A stretch of 64,000 nt of DNA from Boesenbergia rotunda (lineage: Eukaryota; Streptophyta; Magnoliopsida; Zingiberales; Zingiberaceae), in contig JAGFNQ010000284.1 of assembly GCA_024364735.1 (NCBI GenBank), forward strand, positions 1-64,000, read 5' to 3'. A program made the translations under genes and the position numbers. Shown in pieces: positions 43,592 to 55,429 of this stretch (positions are counted from its first letter, which is position 1; every line of letters begins with the position of its first letter). The notes below the pieces were generated by a model. It was not told the origin of the DNA. It did no database searches and worked only from the letters and a program-made list of their open reading frames with translations.

Positions 43592-44774
43592 ATGTCTTCT
43601 CTGAATTTGCATTCATTTTGGACACCAATAAGCTGACTTGGCCAAACTTCATGGACTGGCTTCGAAACCTGAGGATAGTCCTCAAGGCAGAAAAGCTTGC
43701 TTATGTCCTTGAAGAACAACTTCCCAACCATCCTCCAGAAGATGCAACTCCAGACCAGTTAGTGGCCTATCAGAAACATGTGGTCGATTCTGAACTTGCT
43801 AGTTGCATCATGCTGGCCGCTATGGTACCTGAGCTGCAAAAGCAGCATGAGCATATGGATGCTCATACCATCATCTTCCATCTTCATGAGCTGTTTGACG
43901 AGCAGGCGAGATCCGAAAGGTTCGAGGTCTCCAGACTCCTCTTCACCCCTAAGATGCAGGAAGGCACTTCTGTCTCATAGTTTGTGTTGAAGATGTTGGG
44001 GTACATTGAGCGACTAGGCACACTCGGATTTGCAATGGATCACGAACTAAGTCTTGACTTAATTCTGCATTGTTTGCCCAAGAGTTACTCACAATTTGTG
44101 ATGAACTATCGGATGAACAAGCTGGAGACTACCATTCCTGAGTTGCTCAACCTGATGAAGACTGTAAAGCCTTCTGTAAAGCAGGATCAGAAGACGGTAC
44201 TGTTAGTTGGTTCCTCAAAGAAAGGCTCTAAGAGGAAGCCCAAAGAACAGAATAAGGGAAAGAAGAAAAAGGCCAAAAAGACTGAAAAGGCACCAAAAGG
44301 CACTTGCCATCACTGTGGCAAGGAGGGTCACTGGCGAAGAAACTGCAAGGTTTATCTTGAGTCCTTGAAGAAGAAGGCATCCGATGCCCCATCCTCTTCA
44401 GGTATCTTCGTTATTGAATGTCACTCTATTTCCTCGGACACCTGGGTACTTGATACTGGGTGTAGCTCACATATATGTAATGACATACAGGGGCTAAGGA
44501 ATAGAAGAAGACTCGTCAAGGGAGAAGCAAATTTGCGAGTTAGAAATGGAGCAATGATTGCTGCTGTTGCCATCGGAACATATTTGCTAAAGCTCCCTAC
44601 TGGACTTGTCTTAGAATTGGATAATTGTTATTTTGTTCCTTCGTTAATAAAGAACATTGTATCTATTTCATGCTTGAATAAAAAGGGTTATCATTTAACT
44701 TTTAGTAACAATTGCTGTTACATAACTTTAAATGGTGTTCTTTATGGGACCGGAACTTTATACAATGGTATCTA
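43592..44774 (+). pseudogene. Element E gag and protease, 5' part
   Basis: ATG at 43592 as in A, but one base is missing by codon 8-10, so the original frame restarts at 43618. The gag core, which A lacks, is here: WLRNLRIVLKAEKLAYVLE, then CIMLAAMVPELQKQHEHMDA and FEVSRLLFTPKMQEGTSVS. A TAG at 43978-43980 replaces Gln. After it come MLKMLGYIERL, LDLILHCLPKSY, a Lys-rich stretch, the CHHCGKEGHWRRNC zinc knuckle and the protease motif LDTGCSS. Solo LTR 2 interrupts the frame at 44774. Confidence 0.93.
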
Positions 44775-47700
44775 TGTAACGACCTGGAAAATTTTCTTAA
44801 TATTTCTTTAAAATATTAAACATGTCTAGATAATTTTCCGAGGAACCTAGAAGTATTAACACGAATTTTAGCCTAGAAATCCATGCCTTTTCCATTTAAA
44901 TTGAGGAAATGGGCACTAATGGGCCTTATATGGGCTTTCTAGTACCATGATTATTGGTGAATTTTAGGTAAAAATTTATAGAAATATAAAGGGATTTTAA
45001 TGGGAAATATTAACATAATTATGGGGGGATTTTTAGGGGATTTTCGAATAATAAGAAAAAATAAAATAAAATAAAATGGAAAATAATGTGCATGGACCAA
45101 GGATTGAACCTTGGACCTCTTGTACAACCATGTATGCTTTAACCAATTCACCTAGCAAGGGAGTGCTATGAGGAAATGAAGTGGATATTGGTTAAGGCTT
45201 AGAAGAAGATGAAGGGTCATGAAGAGACTCTTCATTTACCTCCTTAATGGGTTATAAAGAGGGGGGGGGTTTGGGAGTTACCTTCTTCCTTCCATCAATT
45301 GCATTTTCTCTCCTCCTCCTTCCTCATTCTAGCCGAACACCACAAGAGAGGTCCTCCCTTGGAAAAGCTCCACAAGAAGGTCTCATCACCAAGATCTAAA
45401 GGTTTTCCAAGGCTACAAGGGCAAGGGGGTTCAAGTGTCCAAGGGATTTGCAATTTCCTTCACTTTTAAGGTCTAAAAATCAAGATCAACCAAGGTAAGA
45501 CTCCCTCACCTGTGGTATAATAGTTCCTTTATAATTTTTAGCATGATATAAAGTTGGTTTTGGGATTTATATTGAAGAAACCATGAGGTGTGACCCTATG
45601 ACTTTCGGGCCTTGGAGTTTTTGGGTCCAAAATGATGTTAAAAATATTTCTCATGCTTTCTAATGTTTTTCCATGATGAATATAAGTTAAAATGAGATTT
45701 GGAGAAATTTTGGGGTACCCTAGGACCTCCTAGGGTTTCGGCCAACTTCAAGAACCCATGGGTAGGGTTGGGTCTAAAACTTCAAGTATGTGTTTTATGT
45801 ATTATCATGCTATAAGGGAGATTGAGGGAGACTTATGTGAATTTTCACAAGGCTTTAGGATCCTATAACTTTCGGCCAAGTAGGGATCTAGGGCTAAAAG
45901 TTAGGGCTTCCTTCGAGCAAGGGTCCAAATGGCTTTATGGTAGAGTATGTTTGGTGTTTAATGTTTGATTGGGGTTTTCATGGAATTTTTCCATGTACTT
46001 ATGACTTGGAGGGTTTCGGCCAGCCTTGTGAAGAGGGGCTAAAGGTTAGGGTTAGCCCTAATTATGAGCCCTAATGGCTTCCCATGGTCTTATAAGTAAT
46101 GTATGGTTGGTTCTTTACCTTATGCTATCTTACATGTTAATTGAATGATGGAACCCATCCCTATAGGTTTCGGCCAAGCAAAGGAATGTAGGGTTTGGAT
46201 GGAGTTAGGGTTTGAAGAATGATGATTTATGCTTTACCATGAAGTATATATATGTATGTATCAAGGTTCAAGCATGTGGTAGAAATTAAGTTACCTATAA
46301 CCCTAACCTTAAGCACCATGTTTTATGTTTGTATGTTTATGATTGGATGCCATGCATAATAGGGTTTATTTATGAATGTCTTATGTCCTATGCCATGTAC
46401 TTTGATGATAGATGGTATGTTTATGGAAGTCCTACCTATGCATGCTTGAGATAGATCCCATGCGTATGTATGAAGTGCAATGTTTACCTTATGTATCATG
46501 ATCATGCAAGTTCTATGGATTAGGATAAATGTCTATGCAAATATGTCATGCTCAATGAATGTAATGCAATGTTTACCTTATATGCCATGATCATGCAAGC
46601 TCTAGGAATAAGAATGATGTTTATGAAAGTAGGTCATATTCTATGAATAAAGATGCAGGTTATGATTATAATGAAGATGCATGTTATGTTTATGAATGAA
46701 AGTGCATGCTATGTTTTATGAATAAAGACGCATGCCATGTTTATGAATAACGGCACGGTCGATGGTTGACGGTACGATGGTACGACGGTTTTGAGGACCG
46801 GTAAATGGGCCGGTAAATTGGCCGATAGACGGGCCGGGTCGTTACGCATGCCATGTTTTATGAACGAAAATGCATGCCATGTTTATGAATGAAGATGTAT
46901 GTCATGTTTCATGAATGATAAAGCATGTAAAGTATTTTACTTTATGAATGGGCTTGTACCGGACCGAAGTATGGGTCCAAGGGATGGGCACCTTAAGAAC
47001 GCCCCGGTTCTGGACTACCGACTATGCTGTCCACGGTTCTGGCACTACCGAAGCTGTGCAACAGGGATGGGCACCTTAAGAACGCCCCAGTTCTGGGACT
47101 ACCGACTATGCTGTCCTTACCCTAGTAGGTCGGGGCTCGCTACCTCGTATCTACTTAGGGATGCGCGCTTATGATGTATGTATGTGGTACAAGCCAGGGA
47201 CCCCCAATGATGATATGATGATGTTTAAGTATTTAAAAGTATGTTTTAAAAAGTTAAACATCCTAATGTATATGCATTAGACTCATGCATTCATGTATTG
47301 CATTATACCATGATAGTCATGTCTTATACTTATGTTTTATGTCAAGAAATATGCATGATAGTAAACGATTTATGCTTATGATTATGTTAAGAAGATGCCC
47401 TATGATATAATGGAAAGTATGCTTATGTTTATGCCATACAGGTTAGTTCATGCTTTATGTTTATGTTTATGTTTATGTTTAGGTTTTATGCCATGTATCA
47501 TGTATGTTAAGAATGTTTCTTTAGATTTATGTTTATGCCATGTATCACGCATGTTAAGAATGTTTAATTTATGTTATGTTTATGTCATGTATCATGCATG
47601 TTAAGAATGTTCAATATATGTTATGTTTATGCCATGTATTATGCATGTTAAGAACGGTTGAATTATGTTCAGGTTATGTCATGTATCATGCCAAGTAAGT

Positions 47701-48178
47701 TTATTCATAGTTATGTTCAAGCATTAAGTTATGTTTATGTTTCATGTGCTTATGATTAAGTGATGAATGATTTTAGTGAGTAGGAAAGAGTCTTACTAAA
47801 CCTGTGTGCTTATAGTCTTATTTCCTTATACCGCAGATCATGCAAGGGGACTGTAAGGAAGCAGCAGGAGGGCAAGAATGCATGTGTGTGGTAGTGACTT
47901 GGCCAAGAAAACAATATGTTTTCTCGTTTTATGCTAGAACTTTATCTTTACTACTTATGTGTTTGAATGGTGACTTATGGAACTCTATGACATGAAGCTA
48001 AGTATGATATGATGCTAAGTACAAAGTTAATATGCCAAGTTTCTATGTCATTATGTTAAGAATGGTAGTAGGGCATGTATGTGTAAGTCTTAAAGTTATT
48101 CCGCTGCCTTATGATGTCTACATGCCCAAGTATGTTAACGTAACGCCGTTTTATGGGAAAAAAAAAGTGAGCGTTACA
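44775..48178 (+). repeat. Solo LTR 2, Gypsy-like family, 3404 bp
   Basis: TGTAACGACC (44775) to GAGCGTTACA (48178), duplication ATCTA on both sides (44770-44774, 48179-48183), splitting E's coding frame. It aligns in reverse with solo LTR 1 (13141-16348). Internal repeats: TTTCGGCCAA-containing units of about 140 bp (45730-46200), AATGAAGATGCATG-type units (46640-46930), an 85-bp duplication (GGGATGGGCACCTTAAGAACG at 46979 and 47063, first 20 bases quoted) and GTTTATGCCATGTATCATGC units (47480-47700). ORFs inside (for example 46899-47174) have no support. Confidence 0.88.
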
Positions 48179-49173
48179 ATCTACACGTTAGATTTATCCG
48201 GTGACGTTTTCAATATCGAAGTTAGCAACAAACGTGCTCGAATAGATAATCAAATAGACTCCTATACGTGGCATTGTCGTCTTGGCCATGTAAGTAAGAA
48301 ACGCATGACCAAATTATACCGATGTGGAATTCTGGAATCATTTGAACTCGGTTCATTTGATACATACGAATCATGCTTAAAAGGCAAGATGACCAAATTA
48401 CACTTTTCTGGAAAAGGTAAACCAGTGGGAGAATTGCTTGGTCTAATACATACTGATGTATGTGGACCAATGTCAACTCTTGCACAAGGAGGTTATAGCT
48501 ACTTCATTACCTTTATCGATGATCACTCACGATTCGGGTATGTGTTCTTAATGAAACACAAATCTGAAGCTTTTGAGAAATTCAAAGAGTTCAGAAGTGA
48601 AGTAGAGAAACAGCTTGGCAAAAGTATTAAGATACTTCAATCCGATCGGGGTGGTGAATACTTGAGTCAAGAGTTTCAAGATTATCTTAGGGACAATGGG
48701 ATATTGTCTCAATGGACTCCGTCATATACACCACAGCATAATGGTGTATCTGAGAGGCGTAACCGAACCTTGATGGACATGGTTAGATCTATGATGAATC
48801 ATGCAACTCTTCTAAAATCCTTTTGGGGCTATGCGCTTAAGATAGCTGTTTACTTACTAAACAGAGTCCCGACCAAGGTAGTCTCTACTACTCCATATGA
48901 GACGTGGAATAGTAAGAAACCTCATTTAACTCACCTTAAAATATGGGGTTGTCCTGCTTATGTAAAGCGGACTGTATCAGACAAATTGGATGCTAAGTCT
49001 GATAAATGTCTATTTATTGGATACCCTAAGGAAACAAAGGGTTACCAATTCTATCATCCCTTGGAACAAACGGTGTTTGTTTCAAGGCATGCTGTATTTC
49101 TGGAAAAAGAATTTCTTTTACAAGAAAATAGTGGGAGTAGCATTGAACTTGAAGAAGTTCAAGAAACTCAATA
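48179..49173 (+). pseudogene. Element E integrase
   Basis: The true frame resumes at 48179; the first 50 residues of the naive ORF from 48032 belong to the solo LTR. The zinc finger keeps WHCRLGH, but the CX2C reads YESC where A has CESC, so one zinc ligand is lost. The catalytic triad is visible: HTDVCGP, QSDRGGEY and the Glu of VSERRNRTL. Blocks SFWGYALKIAVYLLNRVPTK and HLKIWGCPAYVKR follow. It ends at 49173 through a one-base loss: A reads ETPIDIT where E stops. Confidence 0.93.
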
Positions 49174-50922
49174 GACATTACAGAGACACCTAGTCTAGAC
49201 CCACAACCAATAACTCATAATGATGAGCTATCAGTTGAACCTAAAATAATACCACTTCTTCATAGGACTGATAGGATACGCAATATTCCAGAGAGATACG
49301 GATTTCTCATAAGTAAATCGAACGACGTGTTACTCGTTAACAATGACGAACCTATCAGTTATAAAGAAGTTCTGATAAATTCAGAAAGGGATAAATGGCT
49401 TGAAGCCATGAAGTCGGAAATGGATTCCATGTACGAAAATCAAGTATGGGACTTGGTTAACCCGCCTGAAGGGATTAAGCCCATAGGGTGCAAGTGGGTT
49501 TTCAAGAAGAAAATCGACATGGAAGGTAATGTTGTTACCTTTAAGGCTAGATTAGTGGCAAAAGGATATTGTCAGAAACAAGGAATTGATTATGACGAAA
49601 CTTATTCTCTAGTAGCTATGCTCAAATCCATTCGGATGCTCCTGGCCATAGCAGCTCATTATGATTATGAGATATGACAAATGGATGTGAAAACAGCTTT
49701 CCTTAATGGAAACCTGCTTGAGGATGTATAAATGATACAACCTGAAGGTTTCACATCGGTTAATAAAACCAAAGTATGCATTCTTCGACGATCCATATAT
49801 GGACTAAAGCAAGCATTCAGGAGCTGGAACATCCGTTTTGATGAGACAATCAAAGAGTTTGATTTCTCACAAAATCCTGACGAACCTTGTGTATACAAGA
49901 AGGTTAGTGGGAGTGCAGTCGTATTCCTAGTGTTATATGTCGATGACATTTTACTTATAGGAAATGATATATTAGTCTTACAGTCAGTTAAAATTTGGTT
50001 GTCCAAAACTTTCTCCATGAAAGACCTGGGAGAAGCAACCTATATCCTTGGGATTAGAATCTATAGAGATAGATCAAAACGGTTGCTTGGTCTTCCGCAG
50101 TCTACATATATAGACCGAGTGCTAGAAAGGTTTAGCATGTTGGAATCCAAGAAAGGTTACCTTCCCATCAGGCATGGCATCAACCTTTCAAAGTCTATGT
50201 GTCCGCGCACAGAAGACGAGAGGATTTGCATGAATAAGATTCCTTATGCATCCGCGATAGGATCTATCATGTATGCTATGTTATGTACTAGGCCCGATGT
50301 ATCATATGCTCTGAGCGTCACAAGCAGATACCAGTTTGATCTAGGAATGGATCATTGGGCGGCTGTCAAGACAATCCTCAAGTACTTAAGAAGAACTAAG
50401 GATGTGTTCCTAATATATGGAGAAGGTGATATGATAATACGTGGATATATAGATGTCAGTTTCTAGACAGATAAGGATGACACCAAATCTCAGTCTGGAT
50501 ATGTATTTATTTTGAATGGAGGCGCAGTAAGCTGGAAAAGTTCCAAGCAAGGCACCGTAGTGGATTCTACCACGGAAGTGGAATATATTGCAGCTTCGGA
50601 AGCAGCAAAGGAAGCAATCTGGATCAAGAAGTTTGTCTCAGAACTTAGTGTGGTTCCAACCATTGATGAATCAATACCAGTTTACTGCGATAATAATGGA
50701 GCTATTGCACAAGCAAAGGAACCAAGGTCTCATCAGCGATCCAAACATGTGCTTCGCCGCTATCATCTGATCAGAGAGATTATAAGTAGGAATGATATAC
50801 AAATTGAGAAAATTCTCACTGAAAGGAATTTAGCAGATCCTTTAACTATGGCCTTGCCTCAAAGTAAGTTTGAGAGTCATGTTAGAGCTTGTGGTATTGG
50901 GTACCGTAGCGATTGGCATTAG
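49174..50922 (+). pseudogene. Element E reverse transcriptase and RNase H
   Basis: After the linker, RT blocks WLEAMKSEMDSMYENQVWDL, KARLVAKGYCQKQG and MDVKTAFLNG appear, then YVDDILLIGND with the active site intact. In-frame stops: TGA 49675-49677 (Trp), TAA 49729-49731 (Tyr) and TAG 50464-50466 (Gln). The last is at the same codon as the TAG 2157-2159 in A. RNase H blocks DSTTEVEYIAASEAAKEA, VYCDNNGA, KHVLRRYHLIREI and NLADPLTMALP run to the natural stop 50922. Confidence 0.94.
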
Positions 50923-50936
50923 GCCAAGTGGGAGTT
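50922..50936 (+). other. Polypurine tract of element E
   Basis: GGCCAAGTGGGAGTT directly before the 3' LTR, identical to that of A. Confidence 0.88.
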
Positions 50937-53107
50937 TGTTAGTGATATGAGAGCAGTGTCCTAAGGCAATCGCCTTATGATTGAAATCATTTATTTTAAT
51001 AAATGAATATTCACTATTTGAGTATACATGATTATTTGATTAAGATCTTAAGCTCATTTACTAAATGTCCGCAATACAATTCACAGCATGAGAGAATTTA
51101 TGATGAATTCACAACTAGTGATTATCTCTATATGTGCAATTGTGAAGTATTGAAATTGTCCCTAGTCGATGAATTGATAAATACGAACACTATCAATTCT
51201 GTTGAGACTAGCATGGGTTATTCTCTAATCAGCTAATTCTCACTGGCTAGTGACATTGAGATGTCCGGAGATAAACATGAATGCTAGTTAAGGGAACTAG
51301 TTCATTAGAGTGACTGGCTGTAAAACTTCATATGGTAGTCTACATATAGATATGTCAATGAAGTTCAAACTGCAGCTTAAGTGCGATGTTCCTTTGACTT
51401 GCGTTGTTCAAGTCATCTTGGTCATGGAGACTTATAACTTTGACATCTTAAGCAAGAATCTCCAAGGAGGTGTGGACCCAGGATGATTGGGTATAAGCCG
51501 AAGTGCCCGAAGATGTTTGAACAGCCTATAAAGGATTCACCACTCCTTGCGAGGAGATGTATACCTGAGGCCTATCGTCGGATTGTTACTTGAAGCCTCT
51601 GGCCAGAGCATGACATGTTCAGAGTATGAATCTCTTAAATACATGAGAGTAATTAGAATCCAAAGGATGAGGAAACGTTACTTGGGCTAGGTGTGACATA
51701 GTCAGCCTAGTGGGGACTGACACACATAGACCATGTCCTGAACCAAGTGGGTATAAGATGGTGAAGGGAATGGGGCACGATTCATTATAGCTGCTGAAGG
51801 GTTTCAGAATCATTTCTGAGGTCAACCGTTGATCTTTCAATTAATTGGGGATCATGATGTACTACTAGGTGCCACTCATGATCGTTCTATAATTAATTAG
51901 TTAATTATGAACGACCAACATAAATTGAAAGCCTATTTAGTCACACGCATAACGAGTAATTCGAAGGATTTAAAATGAGTTGAGAATTGGATTCTCCAAT
52001 CGAGATAGACTATTTTTGGTAAGTCCAAACAATAGTCAAAACTGAATGTATTTCAGACGCATCGGAAGCATAGAATGGCTAAGTCTTTTAAACACTTAAT
52101 GGGTGAATTAAATAAGTTTAATTCATTAAGGGAGTTGATCCAATTGGGGCTAGATGGGCCGGCCAAGGAGGGGGCCTCCTCTCTTCTTGTCATGGCCGGC
52201 CACCACCATAAGAGGATAAGACTATTTTGGTTTGTTTTATAAAATAGACCAAAGGTTGGTTTATTTTATAAAAGGTTATATAGATTATATATATATATAT
52301 ATATATATTTATATAATGAACCATGAGTTGGTTTGTTTAATAAAATTTATATAATGAACCAATGGTTGGTTTGTTTTATATAATCATGCCAAAAGAAAGA
52401 GAGCCTTGATTATGGATTGATTGAGAAATTATTCCATAATCAAGAAGAAGAAGCTTGATCATGAGATCCTTGATTATGGATTGATTGAGAAATTATTCCA
52501 TAATCAAGGAGAGGTTTGCTTGGGAATTAAGAAACCTCTCCCTATATAAAGTACCCAAGGGGTGCCATGGAAGAGGATCCATCCAAGAATTGCTTGGGCT
52601 CTCTCCTCTTCTTCTCTCCCTCTCTCTTGGCCGGCCATAGGCCTTCCTTCTTTCTTCTTTCTGTGAGCACAAGGAGAAGCATCAAGGCGATGAAGTTCTT
52701 CCTTGCGACGATCTTCCTCTTCGGCCAACCTTGGTGGTGAGTCTTTCGATTTGATTACTCTCTCGGTTTTCGTCGTGTTCACAGAGAATCTAGTAGTTCT
52801 CGTGAACACAAAGCTTGTGGCTTAGCGAAGTCATCCCGACGATATTCGACGTGGATACGAATAGAGGCGGAGCTTTCAAGGGACGCTAACGGTTGGATCT
52901 CGTCCCTTCTTCCAAGTTACGCAAGGTAATTCGTAGAGTAATTTCCTTTTTCTGCAAAAATTTTATATTACGATTATGTGAACACATTGCATGCTTAGGA
53001 TATGTGTTAGAATAATTTAGGAAATTATTCATGCTTTTGTTTCCGCTGCATGTAATTATGTAACAATTACAATACGTGTCCGTGTCGGCATGCACCCGGT
53101 CCCAACA
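50937..53107 (+). repeat. 3' LTR of element E
   Basis: 2171 bp, near-identical to 39528-41729. Differences include an expanded TA run (about 52282-52310) and the loss of one ATGAACCAATGGTTGG unit. The TATA box is at 52542-52551. Confidence 0.95.
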
Positions 53108-53112
53108 AAGAG

Positions 53113-53273
53113 TCACCGGTGGCACACCGGTGTGGCCTAGTATGGATTGAGTCACCTAGGGAGGTGGCTAGGGCTAAGAGCTCAAGGGGGAGCTCTAGGA
53201 GCCTTTGGGGTTCATGGTAAATGGATCTCAAAAGTTTTTTCTCAAAGGAAATTAGGTGAAATGTGTCAAAAAG
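53113..53273 (+). other. Element D sequence between E and solo LTR 3
   Basis: Continues D after E. It reads like the end of a SIRE gag or protease-linker (Ser/Arg-rich, SSRGSSRSLWGSW in one frame) and then loses the frame. Solo LTR 3 starts at 53274. Confidence 0.55.
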
Positions 53274-55424
53274 TGTAGCGCCCCGCCTTCTCTACCTTTG
53301 ACGGACCGTTACTTTGTCTACTTCTTGACACTAATGCACGACTAAAAATGCGGAACCTTCTTTCTTTCTTTTGTATTTAATCTATTTAAGAATGAGATTC
53401 TAACTTTAATAGTTATGCATGATACAATGGCACATTACTAGCAATCTTGACCATTTAAACTCATCACCCAAGGTTCTATAACATTACTAAAGCATTATGG
53501 AATATGAATGCAACTTTTCTAAGCATATTTAAAGCAACAAAACTTAATTCAAAAGGAGACTAACAACATCCCTATCCAAACTCTACTTATAAGATTCTAT
53601 AACATTTCTAGAACTTCATAGAATGTAAATCTTACTTTTCTACCGAATTTACAAGCATTTTAAGCACAATTAGGACCTAGTCCAAAAGGGAATAATAATA
53701 AGCTCAAGAATAAGTCTAAATGCAATGTATCCACATGTTAAACTACTCATGCCCTTGCTCATCTAGTGCATTCACAAAAGTATGCATACTAATTGAAATG
53801 ACATGGAATCTTCATTCTACAAAATTGAGCATGTAAAACTATCTGAAGCATAAATGTTTAATAAACTCCATAACACAATAACTTGGAATTTGGAAATCTT
53901 ATACATTGCATTTCAAATAAGCTAAACTGTCTCATCCCAAGGATCTCTCCAAGGTCAGCCACCACACACACGTCACTCAGCACCGCCTCGTCGCCTTCCT
54001 TCAGAATTGCTTGTCTTTACCTTTACCTACAGTAAGAGAAATGCAACTAATAATCATAAAGCTTAGCAAGTACTATCTAGCTCACAAAATCTCGAAATGT
54101 GCAGGCATGCTTTTTAAACAATGTGAAATCACATGAGATACTTTTATGCTTAAAAGAAACACTAAAACATGTATAACTCAAAACATGCATACTCAAGCAT
54201 TAATAAGTCTTAACTCATTTTTTCTTGGCTTAACTTAAAACTTTAGCAATTCTTTAACTTTAAATCTTTTTTTAACTTTTAGAAAATTTTCTTTAAACTT
54301 TAGAAAAACTTTGCTAAAGCATATACTTGAAAATAATAACTCACTTGGATCCACTTAAGACGTAAGTACCATCTTATGCGCGTTCCCTAAAAGGTTGGGG
54401 TAGCGAGCCGCCAATCCTAATAGAGCAGACCTTGGTCTACCAGGGCCAAGACCTTGAAATTGGACACCTGGATTTCTTTAACGACGCCCTTGGACGCCGG
54501 GTACTGGCCTTAGAAAATAAAATAGCTTTTCTTTCTTTTCTTTCTTATCTTTAAATGCCTTGGCATTTTATCGAACACCTTGTGTGCCCAAATCCCTAAG
54601 TCTTGACTTTTGGGGATTTCGTAAGGCCTTGGCCTTCTCTTTTCTTTTTCTTTATCTTTCTTTTCTTTTCTTATAGATTTCTTAGACCCTAAACTCACAT
54701 AGGGTACTCTATCAAATATATATAAGCATATAATGAACTAAGATCACATGCAACATCTTAACTAAAAGCAAATATCTCCTTTAAAACTTTTAAGGGAAAA
54801 TTCTTGCGGAAAACCGCCTCTTACTGCAGGTGAGCAGTACTTACATTGATTTCTTGGACTTACAACCGAAATTAGACGACTAGGGCTCGGGTGAAACTTG
54901 AGATCTCTACGAACCGTCCGCGCCTACGTGTTCTTCTCGTCGAGACGAACGAAACGCTCCGACCCCCTTGAGATTCCCTTAGCCGGCGCCCCTTAGGAGA
55001 GGAGAGGAGGAAAGAAAACCTAGGTTCCCTTTTGTTTTCGCCGCCCCTCCCTCGCCCCCTTCTCGCACGCAGCCGAAAATTCTCCTCCAAGGGTTTCACG
55101 CGACTTAAGCGGGGTTTAAATACCTCTTCATGAAAAAACTTAACTACTCTATAAAATTATTTCTCTCCACCTTTTGTTGTGCTTGATACCCTAGCCCAGC
55201 CGGTCACTTGCGCGCCCTTAAGGGCTTGCTCCTCCTGTGGTCGCGAGTTCGAACCCCCTTGCTGCCCTTTAAAGTTTTTCTTTTTTTTAAAATACTAAAC
55301 GGACTCGGAAAATTCTATAAAAATATTCTAAAAATTCCTGAAAATATCTAGAATATTTCTAATACATTTTTAAATAGTTTTAAGGACTTTAAGAACTTCA
55401 ATATGGAAATTTCGGGGCGTTACA
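53274..55424 (-). repeat. Solo LTR 3, Gypsy-like family, 2151 bp
   Basis: TGTAGCGCCCC (53274) to GGGGCGTTACA (55424), duplication AAAAG on both sides (53269-53273, 55425-55429). It is related to solo LTRs 1 and 2 (TGCAGGTGAG segment at about 54825, GCGAGCC/ATGCGCG segment at about 54375-54410), in the same orientation as LTR 1, but shorter and diverged. No internal coding sequence. The GC-rich ORF at 54872-55099 is LTR sequence. Confidence 0.83.
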
Positions 55425-55429
55425 AAAAG

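Larger units (their letters stand above)
39528..53107 (+). mobile_element. Complete Copia element E, sister of A
   Basis: LTRs 39528-41729 (2202 bp) and 50937-53107 (2171 bp), both TGTTAG...CCCAACA, target duplications AAGAG (39523-39527, 53108-53112), primer site 41731, purine tract 50922-50936. Length 13.6 kb, or about 10.2 kb without solo LTR 2. Gag, protease, integrase, RT and RNase H are all present but carry a frameshift near codon 8, nonsense codons in gag and RT, and a frameshift after integrase. It inserted into element D. Confidence 0.96.

Noticed and set aside
48032..48178. N-terminal extension of the E integrase ORF from 48032
   Set aside because: This part belongs to solo LTR 2; the element frame starts at the duplicated ATCTA (48179).
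54872..55099. Arg-rich ORF
   Set aside because: GC-rich stretch of solo LTR 3, no recognisable family.
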